The notes beneath the pieces were generated by a model. The model had not been told where the DNA came from. It worked only from the letters and a program-made list of their open reading frames with translations, and searched no databases. A program made the position numbers and the translations under genes. A DNA stretch of 64,000 nucleotides from Asterella californica (taxonomy: Eukaryota > Streptophyta > Marchantiopsida > Marchantiales > Aytoniaceae), in contig JAYKYS010000024.1 of assembly GCA_036924285.1 (NCBI GenBank), positions 2,012,412 to 2,076,411 of the forward strand, in the 5' to 3' direction. Shown here in pieces: positions 19,719-33,411 of the stretch. The stretch's first letter is position 1, and the number at the start of each line of letters is the position of its first letter.

Positions 19719-21522
19719 ACGTCTGGACAACCTCTTTCAGAAGCACAAAACTGAATGAGATCTTTCACCACACTCTCTTGCACAAAGTGCATCACAGAAT
19801 CTCAAATCTTTTTTTTAGAGAACTTTACCATGATGTCGATATGACTTTGTGTATGTTGGTCCATCTCCACAATGATGATGCAACCGTTGCTTGAAATCTT
19901 CATGCGATAGTAAGAAAATGTGAAGCTTGATCCCCGATCCTCCATCTGTTTTCGAAGGTGTATCTTGATATTCAAGATACAAAGCAAAAATAAGAAATAT
20001 TATCAATAAATTGTTGATCTTTCATCTATTATGAAGTTGAAACTGGATTTTAAAAATATAAAATACAGAAATCAATATATTATCAATATAATTTCACAGA
20101 GTGTTGTCAGAGACATTAGACAAGCTAAGATGCAACAAGTTTAATATCTTATCATGGTCACCATGGAACAAAACAAAATTTATATTTTAAAAAGCAATAT
20201 GAAGTCAAAACTTACTCGATATCTGGGATAAAATGCTGCAGTCACTGAAGTTCTATCTTGATCACGACACTCGGAAGACAAAATAGATTGTAGCATATTC
20301 TTCTCTCCATTTCGTTATGTCGATCATCCTCGAAGTCCCCTTTGAAGCAACATCCACCTTCACACGATTCAAGATGATTGGCATGAAGTATTTGGTCGCA
20401 CTGTCTTGTTGAAGCTTGTGACAAAGATCCAATTCGATCAAGAGCTCTTTCACCATATTGTGATCCACATTGATATGTGGATCCTTTTTTCGTATGATGT
20501 TTATCAGTGCATACAAGTCTTGAAAACTGATAAAATCTGATCCATCTATACCTTCACATTTTATCGATTGTCGTACCTAATCTTGACATGCGATGATGAG
20601 TTCTCCGAACATGTTTTGTGATAACTAATTAAGATGAACCACTATCAGTTTTTCAAGACTCTTTTTCCCAATAGCTTCCTCATGTGGCAGAATTGTACTT
20701 GACATCATACATATTGCACCTATGTCGTGCATGTACGAAGCAACATCATGTAACACACTTCTCCTTACACCATCTGTACATTTGAATTGGTTGAGATCTA
20801 TATGGTTCAGAAGACAAAAGTCATAAAACTTTTTGGTCCACTAGAGCGGTGAAGATTTGACTTCTTTTGGTAATTTCATCACCTTAGAAGCCAAGTCAGC
20901 ACAAGCTTTTGGGACTCTAGGGCTCTTCTCTCTGAGTAGGTTCTTCATACAATGAAGAACAACATTAGTGATGGGTTGCACCTCCTTCTCAACAGTGTAA
21001 GAGATCACCCTTGTCTATGATAACATCTATTTTGGGACAGAGTTCCAAAATGTCTTGGAATCTTGCTTGTAAAGTTTTGACTATATCCTCGAATCCAGTT
21101 GTATCCTGCTTGTCTTGACTCTTGTGCCAATCTTTGTGAGTGATGACGATCATTACTTGCAGAAGAATGCGTCCAATAATAATGAAACTCAGACATCAAT
21201 TCGTCACGGAAGCAGACGTCTATCTTATGCTTCAATACTCCTTTCTTTCAATGGCTTTGAAATGGATTGAACGTGAAGATGAAGATACACGCTTGACTCA
21301 CCCTGAGAATCAAAATATTATGAAAAGCTCGAAAGACTTCTTGGCCGGCCAAGTCCCAAACTGAAATGGTATCAAATTCTTCTTCACCATAACAACTCCA
21401 CTTGGATCCCTTTGGTCCTCCTCAGACGAGATATGAATTTACGCCTTTTTTTGGAATGATAGACTCTGAGTTACTCTTCCTGGACATGGTGCTCATCATT
21501 GTCTTTTTCAAAGTTGTCTTTC
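19719..21522 (-). pseudogene. ROCO-family gene: Roc GTPase and COR domains (upstream part)
   Basis: Degraded spliced gene on the minus strand. After an intron ending TTTTGCAG, the exon from 21522 opens with the P-loop end KTTLKKT; switch I-like RLRRTKGIQVE follows after a frameshift at a run of seven T near 21446. Switch II is SVWDLAGQEVF (GQE at 21338-21346), with a GGTGAGT donor near 21302. The next part has MIVITHKDWHKSQDKQD (21130-21150 region; in Roc the Thr/Asn-K-x-D guanine-binding box position) and FEDIVKTLQARFQDILELCP. COR follows: LHDVASYMHDIGAIC (20718-20753), LIELDLCHKLQ, KYFMPIIL and SVTAAFYPRYR (20217), then a GTAAGT donor. The final exon piece ends SERGCPD at the ACGT duplication. 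Lesions: at least two frameshifts and an in-frame TAG near 20856. Leucine-rich repeats expected upstream are not seen. Closest known plant relative by architecture: TORNADO1-like ROCO proteins. Confidence 0.75.
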
Positions 21523-21526
21523 CTGC

Positions 21527-22117
21527 AAAAAGAATAGAAAATTAGTAAGCAAAATGACGAATAACTACAAAATAATTTAACTATAAAAGTTTTCATACTT
21601 TAAATAAACATTAAACTAGATCGCAGCTTGTTTCTAAGCTTCATAAATTAAAGAGAATATTTGATCTTCCACTAGAACCTTTAATTGTTAAGTTATCAAT
21701 CTGAATGGTGCATGAGCTCAAAACTTCCTATAGTACAAAAAAGAACGTGTTTCATACTTTCACCGGATAAACAAGCTTGGAGTGCATACTTGTTCCAGTC
21801 CAGTTTTACAATATACTTCACTACTCTAATAGCACAATATGGGTATCAATCCTATGAAATTGGTTTACTGGAACAGAAAATAAAGATTTTGCTAAATCAA
21901 AATATATTACATTGAGTGTTTACTGGACAACACTGTCATTTGTTTTTGCTATCTTGAAGAGAACGTCTAATACATATAGGCACAAGCTTAAACCTTATCT
22001 ATACAATGATCGTCTACTTTCATTCCAGATATGTCACAGTACCTATGGCTACTATATATCAGATACATTTAGTCCCTCTTGTCATGTCTACCAACAAGTA
22101 ATGGTGAGCTCATACGG
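21527..22117. other. AT-rich non-coding stretch upstream of the Roc exon
   Basis: Intron-like sequence (ends in TTTTGCAG read on the minus strand at 21523-21530) running up to element B. No exon, LRR or other gene recognised. The first part of the P-loop must lie in an exon further upstream, either here unrecognised or beyond element B. Confidence 0.4.
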
Positions 22118-23597
22118 TGTCGGGTTGAGAGTTTTCCTGGGAAGGGCAGAACCTTCTGGCTGTGATATGATCTTGAAGGTTGTGTTCAATCAACTCAGGG
22201 AAGCGTTGGGCTCTTGACTGTGGTTGGTTTACTCAAAGGATAGGCTTCAAGTTACAAGGTGATACTGAAAAACACTCATACGGGTCTCTTGGCTCTTCTG
22301 ATATGTTCAGGAAGCAAAGTTCAGACTTAACTAGCAATGATAAGATCGGACGGTGAACTTTGACACTCAAGATTGAGAAATATGTGAAGGTTCAGACTTC
22401 AGAACTCCTCCTACATGTCAATGAGGTCCTACTGGATACACATACAAAGTTTCAGCTTCAGATCAATTCAGAGCACTAAGATATGAGTAGAAACTTTATG
22501 AGTAGAGAAATTATGGCAACTTCTGGTACCCAGACAGCTGTTTCGACCTAGAACAAAGAATTGGAACAATCACTTTGGAAAATTCTTACAGGATTTGCAG
22601 TACACAGCTTGCTGAACACTCTTGTGAAGTTGGGCCTCCTTACTATACACAGAACTCCAGATCTCCTTCTCTGAAGTCGTTGCTCTAGATTAAGAGCTTT
22701 TCAGACCCCTTCTGCTTTAGCGGCCGCCCTGAATTACTCAGTCACTCAAATGATTCGAAAGTTTTTGGACAGTCGTAGCCCTCCTGACAATGAACACAAC
22801 CACAAAGTTTTGAAGCGATTTCCTTAATTTTGCTGCAATTGACATCGAAAACCCCAAAATTAACAAAAGTGATGCAGTTTTAGCACAATCCGAACTTCAA
22901 TTGGGCATAACTCCTTGTTTATTGATCCAAATCGATCAAGAATTTCACTGATAGTGCTTGGCTCGACGAGCTCTATCTCCCTATGCTCTCATATTTCGCA
23001 GTCCCCTCACCAATTGCTCGAAATCCTCTTTAGAACTCTGTTTCTAAGTTTAGAGTTACACAAAAGACAAAAATGAACCAATGAGAGTTCATAGCTCCAT
23101 TTGGTTGTCCTTTTGTGCCTTAAACCATGTGGTAACTTAATTCAACCCATAGGCTACCACGTCAAGTCCCCTAAAGTGCCAACGTATAACTTAAACTACC
23201 TAAAACGACACACAGCCCTGAAAGTAAACTAAAATCAGCTAAAAGCGTGCATAGGCAACACGTAGGTACAACCCATGAGCTTAAACCCTATCTACATGGC
23301 AATTCTAAATCATGTACATTGAATATCATAGATAAGTATGGATTCACTTGCACAAGCGTACGAATGCTTGAACAAGATAAATAACATACTACCAACCTAC
23401 TAGGATCCAAAATATATGACAGAGTTAACACCATATGCAAAAGGTGTCAAACATAAGCATAAAAGACTAAGAACAGTACAGAGCTAGCTTCTAAGACTAC
23501 TGTACTCAAGTGTCGGAGTAGAAGTAACATGCGCCAAGTAACGAGACAGCAGTGATCAGTGAATCATCTACTATGTCAAATGATTCACATCACGACA
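22118..23597 (-). repeat. 3' LTR of element B (1480 bp)
   Basis: Begins TGTCGGGTTGAGAG and ends TCACGACA, followed by the PPT complement TCCACCCTCTCC. Paired with 29860-31340. Confidence 0.93.
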
Positions 23598-23643
23598 TCC
23601 ACCCTCTCCGAACCTGCACATCCTCCGGCATGTGACAATCTCT

Positions 23644-26600
23644 TCATTCTTCTATCTGTTCTTCTTCATCATCGCTCTCCTCCGCCTCAGTCTCTTCAGA
23701 CACCGAGACATCTTCGTCTCTTGTTGTCCTCTGCTCTGACTCCAGAAAGTTGAATAACTCAACTGACCCTCCGCCTCTCTTGAACAATTTCACACGTTTG
23801 CCAGCCACACATAGCTTCAAAGGGGTACCATCCAACTCACGTAAACTACAAGTGGCATTCTCATACACATTTAGCACAACATAAGACCCGAACCATCTTC
23901 CAGAGAACTTACGAAGTGTAGAATGCTGATTCTCCAACGTGCTATCATATACCAGAACCAAATCACCAACATGTATTGGCTTCGGTCGTAGCCGGTGAGT
24001 CTTGTCAAAACGTTCTTTGTTTTTGACTCGACTCACCTTCAACCTCTCCTGCGCATCAGCAAGATCCTACTCCCTTCGCTCCAACTGCCTAATACGTAAA
24101 GCAATGAGTGAAGCACGATCTATATCATCTTCCCACGGTAGCGTAGCCCACGTAAGAAAGTACTCCTCAGCAAGTATGATCGGTTTCTGCCCCAGCATAA
24201 GCTCAACTGACATATAGCCAGTCGTAGTACAGTGTGTAGTTCTATCAGCCCACAAAACAAATGCAAGTAGTCTCGGTCATTCTCTAGGCCTACCATCACA
24301 TGCTTTCACTAAAGCATGAACAATAGAAGGGTGTCCCCGTTCACCCTTACCAATGCCCTCTGGATTCATAGCAGTGGTAAGCCGAAGCTTTACTCCATAA
24401 CGAGCAAAGAACTCCTTCACTTCAGTGCCTCTCAACTCGCCTCTATCTGCACGTAATCTCCCAATCGATCCATAACGACAGATGATATCTTCAAGCACGA
24501 ACCTGCAGATATTCTCTGTAGTCTTCGTCCGTAGTGCTCGTCCCTCCACATAGTTGGAGAGATCCTCTCGAGCCAACACCAAGTAACGCATCCCTCATAA
24601 CCCCGGTGGCATCATCACAAGATCAAGAATCCATTGAAAATGGATACTAGGTGGATAAGTAGATACAAGTCCATCTCTGTAACGGACTTTAGAGTAGAAT
24701 TGGCAGTGCAGACACGACCCAACAAAGTCCACCACGTCTTGATACAAACCCTTCCACCAGTAACGCTCCTTCATCTTCGTGTAAGTAGCTCATACTCCAT
24801 GATGTCCAGTCCACAAGGTGTCATGAAACTCTTTCAGCAGCTTCAGCTTCGTCGGTTGATCATCCACCACTCTAGCAAGCATTCCATCTCTTCTTTTCGG
24901 ACGTTTCCACAGATAACCTTCACGTAGAAGATAACTATACGCCTTCGTCTGATCTCCTTGAACTCTGCATCACTCCATCCTTCTCTTCTGCATAACAAAC
25001 TCAAATAAAATCTAATATCGCGGAACTTTTCTGAGTAGAACTCCTCATTGAACGGTAGTGGTTCCAAGTCTAAAGTCTGTTGACCAACTTGGCACCAAAC
25101 GTCTCTACTCTCTTCATTCTCTACCTCTGCAAACATCTCATCCTCATCTGTATAACGAGCCCTAGACAACATATCTGCAACTGGATTGTCCTTCCCTGCT
25201 ATATGCTTTAGCTCAGGATTCAGACTCCAGACATAAGCAATCCATCGCAACATTGCTATGTCTGGTGTATTGCAGTTTGCTATCATACCTAACAAAGGCC
25301 AACAATCTGTTTCTAATATCACACGGTCCCCTATCAAGAACTCTCGATCTATCTTCATAGCAGTAACAGCTCCCCACAACTCACGCTTCACTTGAGGATA
25401 GTTACGATGTCTATCTGTTAAGATCCGAGCTCCAAACCTTGAAACAAACCGCACACCTTCTGCATCTTCTTGACCAACTGCCCATCCAATCGCCTTTGGA
25501 CTCGTATCAACAGTCAGCACCACAGGTCTCCCGCTCTCGTAGCTAAGCCTCCTTAATATAGGTGGAGACTTCAGAATCTCCTTCAGCTGCTCCATCGTCT
25601 CGTGATGTTCTTGCCGCCAAGTAAACCTCTTACCTTTTCTCAGAAGTGCATATAGAGGCTCGGCAATGTGTGCATAATGAGGAATACTCACACGAAAGAA
25701 CACACAAGCTCCTAAGAACCGTCGAACCTCAATGATGTTGGTGCAATCAGCTATCCTTGCTATAGCGTCTACCGAAAATACCACACAGATGACCTACCAC
25801 CACAATCTCTAACATCCCAAAGCGAGATTTGGTACCTGACAGAGTGAGGTGTACCTCCTCCAAACGCATCAGAATCTTCTCCACATCTCGAATGTGGTCT
25901 GCAACGAACTTTCTGCAACCATCAGAAGTCACTGCTTCATCCTTGTCCTCCACCCGACAACCTTTCATGGGAATATCGTCCAGAAACGGAATAGTGATCT
26001 CAAGTACAAACTCTCGTAACACCTTATGCATCGCATTCTGCATATGAGCTATTGAGTTTGTCGCACCCTGAGGAAGAGTACACATTCGCATCAACCCCAA
26101 AGGTGTACGCATGGTAGTCAAGTCTCTACTCTCCAAAGCAAGCTGAAACTGATCATAACCTGAAAATAGATCTCCAATAGAATAGATTGATCTTCCAGCA
26201 AACGTCTCAGCTACCTCATCAACCACAAGTCATGTCCCGATGTTTCGAATCGTGATGTTGTTGGCAGGCTGCAAGTCTTGGATGAAGCGTAGAGCTCCTG
26301 TCTTCTTAGATATCGTCAACCATCGGCTAGAGTGTGGAGCCATAGATGGTTCAAGAATACTCATTCGTATCCTCTCCTTCAGCAACTCTGTGACCTTCGG
26401 TAGTAAGGCACGAGGGACAGGAATTTGCTTCAAGTCCCAAGGTACGTGAGAAACAGTGAAAATAACCATCGGAGCTATCACACTAGGATCCACACAACCA
26501 ATCTCCTCAGACGAGAAAGAAAATGCCTTACCATGACTAACTATCATCTGCTCAAAAGCTCATTTCTCCTCTTCAGTCAAGAAGCCACCCCTTCCTATCT

Positions 26601-27240
26601 GGAGTTGCTCGAGTGTCTCTTGAGTAAACTTGTGTCCTACATGTGTAGGATCTCTAAGCACAGGCTCAGCAGCCGCTAACTCCATCTGTTGCTGAGAATC
26701 AACAGATAATTGGGTCGCCACAAGTCTCACCTTCCTCGCTACAACTTTATACTTGGCGTGTACTTCTGCTTCCTGATGAGAACCACACCAACAGACTGCA
26801 TCCTTCCATCCATTCTCTAGTCTCGGATGAGGACGATATCGCAAGTACGAGACAATCTCCTCATAGACTTCACGAGAATGGATGGGGATCACCACCCTAC
26901 CTCCCATCTATTCCATCAACCTATCTACATCATCCAGCCAACGAACAAAAGACTGTACACCTACAAACTCCTCATAAATACCAGAAATCATCTCATCTTC
27001 CTTCAGAACTCATGTACAACGCAGACTTGCTGCACACCTCTCCATCTGCCTTCTACTCTTCTCAGTCAAATCCTCTATCCGTGTGAACTCACCCCAATCA
27101 TCAGAACTGAAAGCCATCAAATCAGATTTCCAACTATATACAGTGCAACTACTTTTTGAATCTTGAGCAGCCTTTCCATCAGCCTCCTGTGATCCCTCAA
27201 GCTGCTCAAGCGAGATCATAGTAGCAGTAGACCCATCACT
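23644..27240 (-). pseudogene. pol of element B, broken
   Basis: Colinear with A pol. RT with YSIGDLFSGYDQFQLA, LPQGATNS and IPFLDDIPMKG; RNase H with LTVDTSPKAIGWA; integrase with RADRGELRGTEVKEFF and a GKGERGHPSI box (A has GKSERGH); GPY/F module altered to WFGSYVV. Breaks include the 26230/26226 boundary, a deletion near 25780 that removes the loop between RT and the connection, a frameshift near 24950 in the integrase zinc region, and stops near 24070, 24260 and 24600. Not translatable as pol. Confidence 0.9.
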
Positions 27241-27254
27241 CTCGCTATCCCGTC

Positions 27255-29790
27255 CTACGAGAGTGGTTTCTGAAAACCCTTACTCCTACAAATAGGAGAA
27301 TCTCTCAAGGTCTGCCGGTTTCGTTCGTGGTTCGTACAAATAGTAAGAAACTGCACAGAACGTCTATCATCTGGACTACGGATCCTAGCGTAATGACATC
27401 CGTCATCCATTACCTTGGTCTCCATTTGAACTGCAGTGATATAAGACTGGCCAAGAATAATAGGATATGAAGCAGGACTGCACGAAGAAATGTTAATCCA
27501 CATCCACATCATCTATTTTCACCTTCACGTTATGACAAGCGCCGTATAGCTCACCTTTCTGGTTGTTTGCAGCACATAACACCCAACCATGGTTTAGCTC
27601 GATAGGCCACTGACCTCTCTCATACACCTCCCGTGACATGATGTTGATCTCAGATCCGTGATCAACTAAAGCAGCAACAGGTTCATCCAAACTTCCAAGA
27701 CGAACTCGTGTAGCAGTTGTAGCACGAGCCCAGTGTCTCCTTCTGAAATCACAATCAGTAGCTGGACTCTCCTCGCCAGCTTCCTCATCATCAAACTCAA
27801 TAGTGTTGGTACCAGCAACCAACGCTTCTTGCTGGTATCCCTTGTCATCAGCTTCCTGAAAATGCACCTTTCCAAACTCTGCATCATTCAAAGAAGCTCC
27901 TACTGCATCTATCATCTGACTCTCTACCTGCTCGGACATCACCTATCTCTTGCGCTTGATGATGTCGACGATCAGTTCGTGAAACTCCCTCTTTGCAATA
28001 CCAAGAACTTCCCGAAGAGAAAACTCGATTCGTGCATCCAGTATCCTCTGCTCCAAGATGCTCCTTAGATCAGTAGAAGTTTCAATATCAGCTGCCAACT
28101 TGTAAGCCGGTCCCTTCCCCTTCTCTTGGGCAGTAAACCGCCTACCAGCAGTCGTTGGCTCCTGCTGGGATCTCTGCACGTCCTCCACAGGACCTGGTGC
28201 AGACGGAGGAGCTACAGAAGTAGATGGGATGTCCTCAGGAAGAGCCGCTCATCTCCTTGTGACTCTCCGTCTATCTCCAGTCTCCTCAGGAACTCCAATA
28301 TCAAGGTCAGAGGCTTCTCGTCGTCTCTTTTCCTCCACAGAAGCATCTTGTCAGTGAACGTGTCTATCCACATCCAAGAATGCTCTGATAGAAGCAGTGT
28401 CTACAGGATCTCCCCACCCTGTGACCCTACGAATAGACTCGACTCCTCTCTTCAGTATTTCAGAAGCAACTGGAGCCATACTCTTCTCAACAATCATATC
28501 TAGCAATGTAGGACTAGAAGAGACTTCAATATGCCCAGCATACACATCAGAATTTATCAACGGTGCCATTAACGCAGTTGCTGTTGCAGACGTAGCAATC
28601 TGAGGTAGACTCCTCATGCCTCCTCGTCCAAACTGCGTGCTCAACGGCTCTCTAGTAGAAGAAAGGTGCAGCCTACCGTTCTGATAGCGAACCACACCAT
28701 CTCGCAAAGCAGCTGTGAGCTCTTGACAGTCTCCTCGGAAATGATCAGGACTGTCACACCAAATACATCTACGAATCGGAGCTCCTCTTGGACGTGCAGC
28801 AGCAGGCGTCGGTGGCTGCTCTCTCTGCAATCCAGCTAGCTCTACCTTCAGCTCTCGCATCTGCCGAATCAGGTCTTCGATCTGGTTCTGTTGATCATGG
28901 TTCTCCGCAGGTCTCTGAACATGTGCCCTTTGTGCCGGAGCTGGCACAACTGGCATCAAAGGAACTGCAGCTGGGACAACAGGTCTGGGAGCAAGGGCCA
29001 AAGGTGCTGTACTTGAGGAGCAGCATAAGGTGGAGTGATCACTTCTGCAAGCGGACGTCCTCCCACAGCCACTCTTCCCCTCCTCTGCCTTATCAGTACA
29101 GCCACAACATCCTTAACTCTCCCCCAATTCATAGTAACACCTCCCTCAACAGATCGATCGGCCAACATGAAACATAACCGATCTGCCGTAGCATCATCGG
29201 TAGCTTGCAGGAAAAGCTCTGTTCTCGTAGCATCTAGGATTATTCGCTCTAGAGTTGAAAGTTGCCGGTATCTCCGATCAAACTCTCTCAGCAACTCACT
29301 CAGGCTCATCATACGACCAGGTTGTTGCTCAACCCAGTCTAGAAATGTCCTTCTAGTAACCCTATCTGAATCCTCCTCAAGAAACTCCTCTCGAAGAGAT
29401 CGCTCAAAACTCATCCAGATTCCAAGATTTCTTCTCTGTACATCCCTAACTTGGTCCCGCAACTCATGAATGACAGCTAACTCAAAACTTGCTATCATCT
29501 CAGCATCAGTAACCTTAACCAACTCCATCTCTCCTCTATACTCACGCAGATATCTAGAAATATCTCTACCTTCAAATCTTCCGCACCTATTCATTATCGC
29601 TTGCAAAGCCTTGGTGGATTTTAACTCACCCTCTGCAACCAACGATCAGATGCTGTTGGACCAAGGCCGCAAGCGTCTTTAGAATCTCAGCCGTATCCAG
29701 ATCAAGTACAGAGGTCGCTGCAGTCCCAGGTGCTACAGAAGGTGTTGCAGTAGACGTAGATGCAGCAGCAGTACCGCTCTTGCGATCCAT
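27255..29790 (-). pseudogene. gag-protease of element B, broken
   Basis: Starts MDRKSG at 29788-29790. The knuckle CIWCDSPDHFRGDC, the DUF4100-like YKLAADIETSTDLRSILEQR segment and the protease box LVDHGSEINIMS are all still readable, but the frame breaks near 29640, 29000, 28350, 28190, 27942 and 27500. A 3-bp loss near 27478 and a frame slip fall within the protease. The -1 heptamer GGGTTTT before the gag stop is intact (27273-27279). Confidence 0.9.
27273..27279 (-). promoter_or_regulatory. Predicted -1 frameshift site of element B
   Basis: GGGTTTT in the same phase and distance from the gag stop as in A, although surrounding codons differ (GGG TTT TCA here, GGG TTT TCT in A, read in the -1 frame). 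Conservation in a decayed copy shows it was ancestral to both. Confidence 0.7.
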
Positions 29791-29859
29791 CTTCTCTCCT
29801 TGTAGTAAACTCAACCTTCTCAATCAATCACCCCAAGAGCTCTCAGTGGAAGCACCAGA

Positions 29860-31340
29860 TTTCGGGTTGAGAGTTTTCTTAGGAAGGGCAGAACCTTCTG
29901 GCTGTGATATGATCTTGAAGGTTGTGTTCAATCAACTCAAGGAAGCGTTGGGCTCCTGGCTGTGGTTGGTTTACTCAAAGGATAGGCTTCAGGTTACAAG
30001 GTGATACTGAAAGACACTCATACAGGTCTCTTGGCTCTTCTGATATGTTCAGGAAGCAAAGTTCAGACTTAACTAGCAATGATAAGATCGGACGGTGAAC
30101 TTTGACACTCAAGATTGAGATATATGTGAAGGTTCAGACTTCAGAACTCCTCCTACATGTCCATGAGGTCCTACTAGATACACATACGAAGTTTCAGCTT
30201 CAGATCAATTCAGAGCACTAAGATATGAGTAGAAACTTTTTGAGTAGAGAAATTATGACAATTTCTGGTACCCAGACAGCTGTTTCGACCTAGAACAAAG
30301 AATTGGCTCGATCACTTTGGAAAATTCTTACAGGATTTGCAGTACACAGCTTGCTGAACACTCTTGTGAAGTTGGGCCTCCTGACTGTACTCAGAACTCC
30401 AGATCTCCTTCTCTGAAGTCGTTGCTCTAGATTAAGAGCTTTTCAGACCCCTTCTGCTTTAGCGGCCGCCCTGAATTACTCAGTCATTCAAATGATTCGA
30501 AAGTTTTTGGACAGTCGTAGCCCTCCTGACAATGAACGCAACCACAAAGTTTTGAAGCGATTTCCTCAATTATGCTGCAATTGACACCGAAAACCTCAAA
30601 ATCAACAAAAGTGATGCAGTTTTGGCACAATCCGAACTTCAATTGGGCATAACTCCTTGTTTATTGATCTAAATCGATCAAGAATTTCACTGATAGTGCT
30701 TGGCTCGACGAGCTCTATCTCCCTGTGCTCTCATATTTTGCAGTCCCCTCACCAATTGCTCGAAATCCTCTTTAGAGCTCTGTTTCTAAGTTTAGAGTTA
30801 CACAAAAGACAAAAATGAACCAATGAGATTTCATAGCTCCATTTGGTTGTCCTTTTGTGCCTTAAACCATGTGGTAACTTAATTCAACTCATAGGCTACC
30901 ACGTCAGGTCCCCTAAAGTGCCAACGTATAACTTAAATTACCTAAATCGACACACAGCCCTGAAAGTAAACTAAAACCAGCTAAAAGCGTGCATGGGCAA
31001 CACGTAGGTACAACCCATGAGCTTAAACCCTATCTACATGGCAATTCTAAATCATGTACATTGAATATCATAGATTAGTATGGATTCACTTGCACAAGCG
31101 TACGAATGCTTGAACAAGATAAATAACATACTACCAACCTACTAGGACCCAAAATATATGACAGAGTTAACACCATATGCAAAAGGTGTCAAACATAAGC
31201 ATAAAAGACTAAGAACAGTACAGAGCTAGCTTGTAAGACTACTAAACATCAAGTGTCGGAGTAGAAGTAACATGCGCCAAGTAACGCGACAGCAGTGATC
31301 AGTGAATCATCTTCTATGTCAAATGATTCACATCACGACA
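29860..31340 (-). repeat. 5' LTR of element B (1481 bp)
   Basis: Starts TTTCGGG (TGTCGGG with one change) after the conserved PBS complement GGAAGCACCAGA and ends CACGACA, followed by ACGG. Confidence 0.93.
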
Positions 31341-33411
31341 ACGGGCTACATTTAAACATGAGACGAAAGATCTATGAGCAGATTTTATAGATTTTCCGAG
31401 ATTATAATGTCCATGAACTGGTGAAAATCTTGATGGTAAAACCTTAACACTCAAACTCGCCCCAAAGGCAAATATGGTTATGGTTTAAAAGTACACAAAC
31501 ACCCGACCGGCAAATTTGAACAACATTGGGAAATTAATAGGAGCTTATATTACAGCGGGAGACTACTAGGCTCATGAACGGTCCTATAAATGGTTACCTC
31601 TTGAGATACCCTCGTCCCTTCTGTTTATGATGCAAACTTCAAAGGAGCGAGGGCATTGTGTTAGAAAGTGATGTCTAAAACTTCCGACCGTAGTAGAGTG
31701 ATTTTTAGATATATATGTATATCAGGAAAGATATCGAAAAGGAAAATATGATTGTAAAAATTATAAAAGTTGTAGTAGGTTAGAACTTCTATAACAAAAC
31801 TTTATCTATACAAAACGTCATATTTCGTTGGAGTTAAACTCATCATGACAGATAGCATACTATAGTCTCCTTTCCCTCTCTTTTACAGCAGACACCACAT
31901 CATCATTCATTGCTTCTCATTGTTACTAGTGTAGAAGTGAGAACACATGATGGAACAAACAAATATACAAAAAAGAGTTAAAAAAACAAATCCAGACTTT
32001 AAGAACTAGAAAGCTCAAGTTACAGCAAGCTTAGGCAGTGTGATCCCCATATCTCCAACCTCCAGTTCTCGTCGGCGTAACTTTGGCTACTACAAATCTT
32101 GGCCTTGTTAATCTCGAGTTACAAGTGAGTGAAAATCTCTCACTACTGGAAGATAAAAGATCTGTTCAAGAAACTTGTGGTATTTCAGATACTACTTTGT
32201 CCCAAAACTTCTCCCTCCACACTTTAAGTTGCTAGATGAAAGTGTCTGATATTATTCTTGATTTAGACGTAAATTATGTTACATAGTATACGACAGATCT
32301 AGAATGCACATGTGTGGATCCTAGAGCTATCAATATCACTTTCACGTGGAATGAGACAAAAGCTCGATCAATGTCAACTTCCACCCTGTGACATGGAATA
32401 CATAGTCCTATATTGCAGTACAAGTGGAACATAACAGATTTCTCTCCTAGCTACCTCATAGTGACAAACATTCCATATATATATATATATATATATATAC
32501 TATACATGTATGACATTACCGAAAAGTTTGGAGATACAAATAATAATTCAGACTAAGTGTATTGACTACATCAACCTTAAGCTTCTGGGCCGTTTAGATC
32601 TGAGTTCATTATTTAAAGACGAGTCTGATCATGAAGAAGAAGCTCAGCAGAATGTTTTGCTTCAGGTGGTTAACTCCAGCCATGCTCAGTTTCTCCATTG
32701 TTCTCTGAGACCAGTTAAGCGAACTACATTAAGCCTACATCATGTTATTGCTATCTAAACATTCTGACAGCTTTTCATTACTGTGTCTAATGCGTAAATG
32801 TGAATGACGTAGTTCTGCAAGTCTGACAAGCATGCTGGTGTCACTCTCACCCAAAAACATCAGTTCGGGTGTTCAACCTTTGCTACCTACGAGGTTGTAT
32901 TGTGGTGGTTTTACGGTCTGTTTGGTGGTCTCATCTCATCAAGGTTGCAGCTTTACACAAGAAAATAAAACCAAGAAGGATCATATTAACTTTCGAGAGT
33001 CTTACTTTCCGGCTTGTGTAATCTTCCAGGCTTGCACCTACAGGTACGTATATATCACTCTAGCATCAAGAGGGAATCATCCGCAAAGAATCTCATCAAT
33101 TTGACTTCTCTCAACTCTTAAAGTACAGGCCTAGAGAACTTTTCATCGATTACTGCACTGCAGTTGTCCTCCTGAACCGGCGTAATAATCGACTAGTGAA
33201 GATTGACAGCGGAAGGTGGCTCGATTTTGCGGACTCTAACCACAGTACACGTGGCTTGCCCGTCCACACAGACATGGAGCAATGCTCTTTGATCCTACCC
33301 AAACAGAGAATATCCTATCTTGCTCTTGGCACTTGCACTTGCGGACCTCGGCCGTGGAAAGCCAAGCAAGGTATATCCACAAGTCCTCGATCTTACGTTG
33401 AGATCTAGTGC
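31341..33411. other. Largely unrecognised intergenic stretch between elements B and E
   Basis: Left part (31540-31670, plus strand) has a frame with RLMNGPINGYLLRYPRPF, weakly like the pol tail of a gypsy or copia element. A TA microsatellite lies at 32477-32500. An 82-codon plus ORF at 32510-32758 (EIQIIIQTKCIDYINLKLLG, then LSSLFKDESDHEEEAQQN) has no recognised family. The rest shows no gene. It should hold the upstream part of the Roc-COR gene if that survives, but I see no leucine-rich repeats. Confidence 0.35.
32477..32500. repeat. (TA)n microsatellite
   Basis: About 12 uninterrupted TA/AT units followed by CTATACATG. Confidence 0.95.

Larger units (their letters stand above)
22118..31340 (-). 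mobile_element. Element B: decayed relative of element A, 9223 bp
   Basis: Same organisation and orientation as A: LTRs of 1480 and 1481 bp, PBS, gag-protease, pol, PPT. Flanked by ACGG on both sides (22114-22117 and 31341-31344). By eye the LTRs differ by roughly 3 percent, and both genes carry multiple frameshifts and stops, so it is clearly older than A. The LTR is about 165 bp longer than A's, with an extra block (ATTGAATATCATAGATAAG region, about 23320-23500). Confidence 0.93.
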
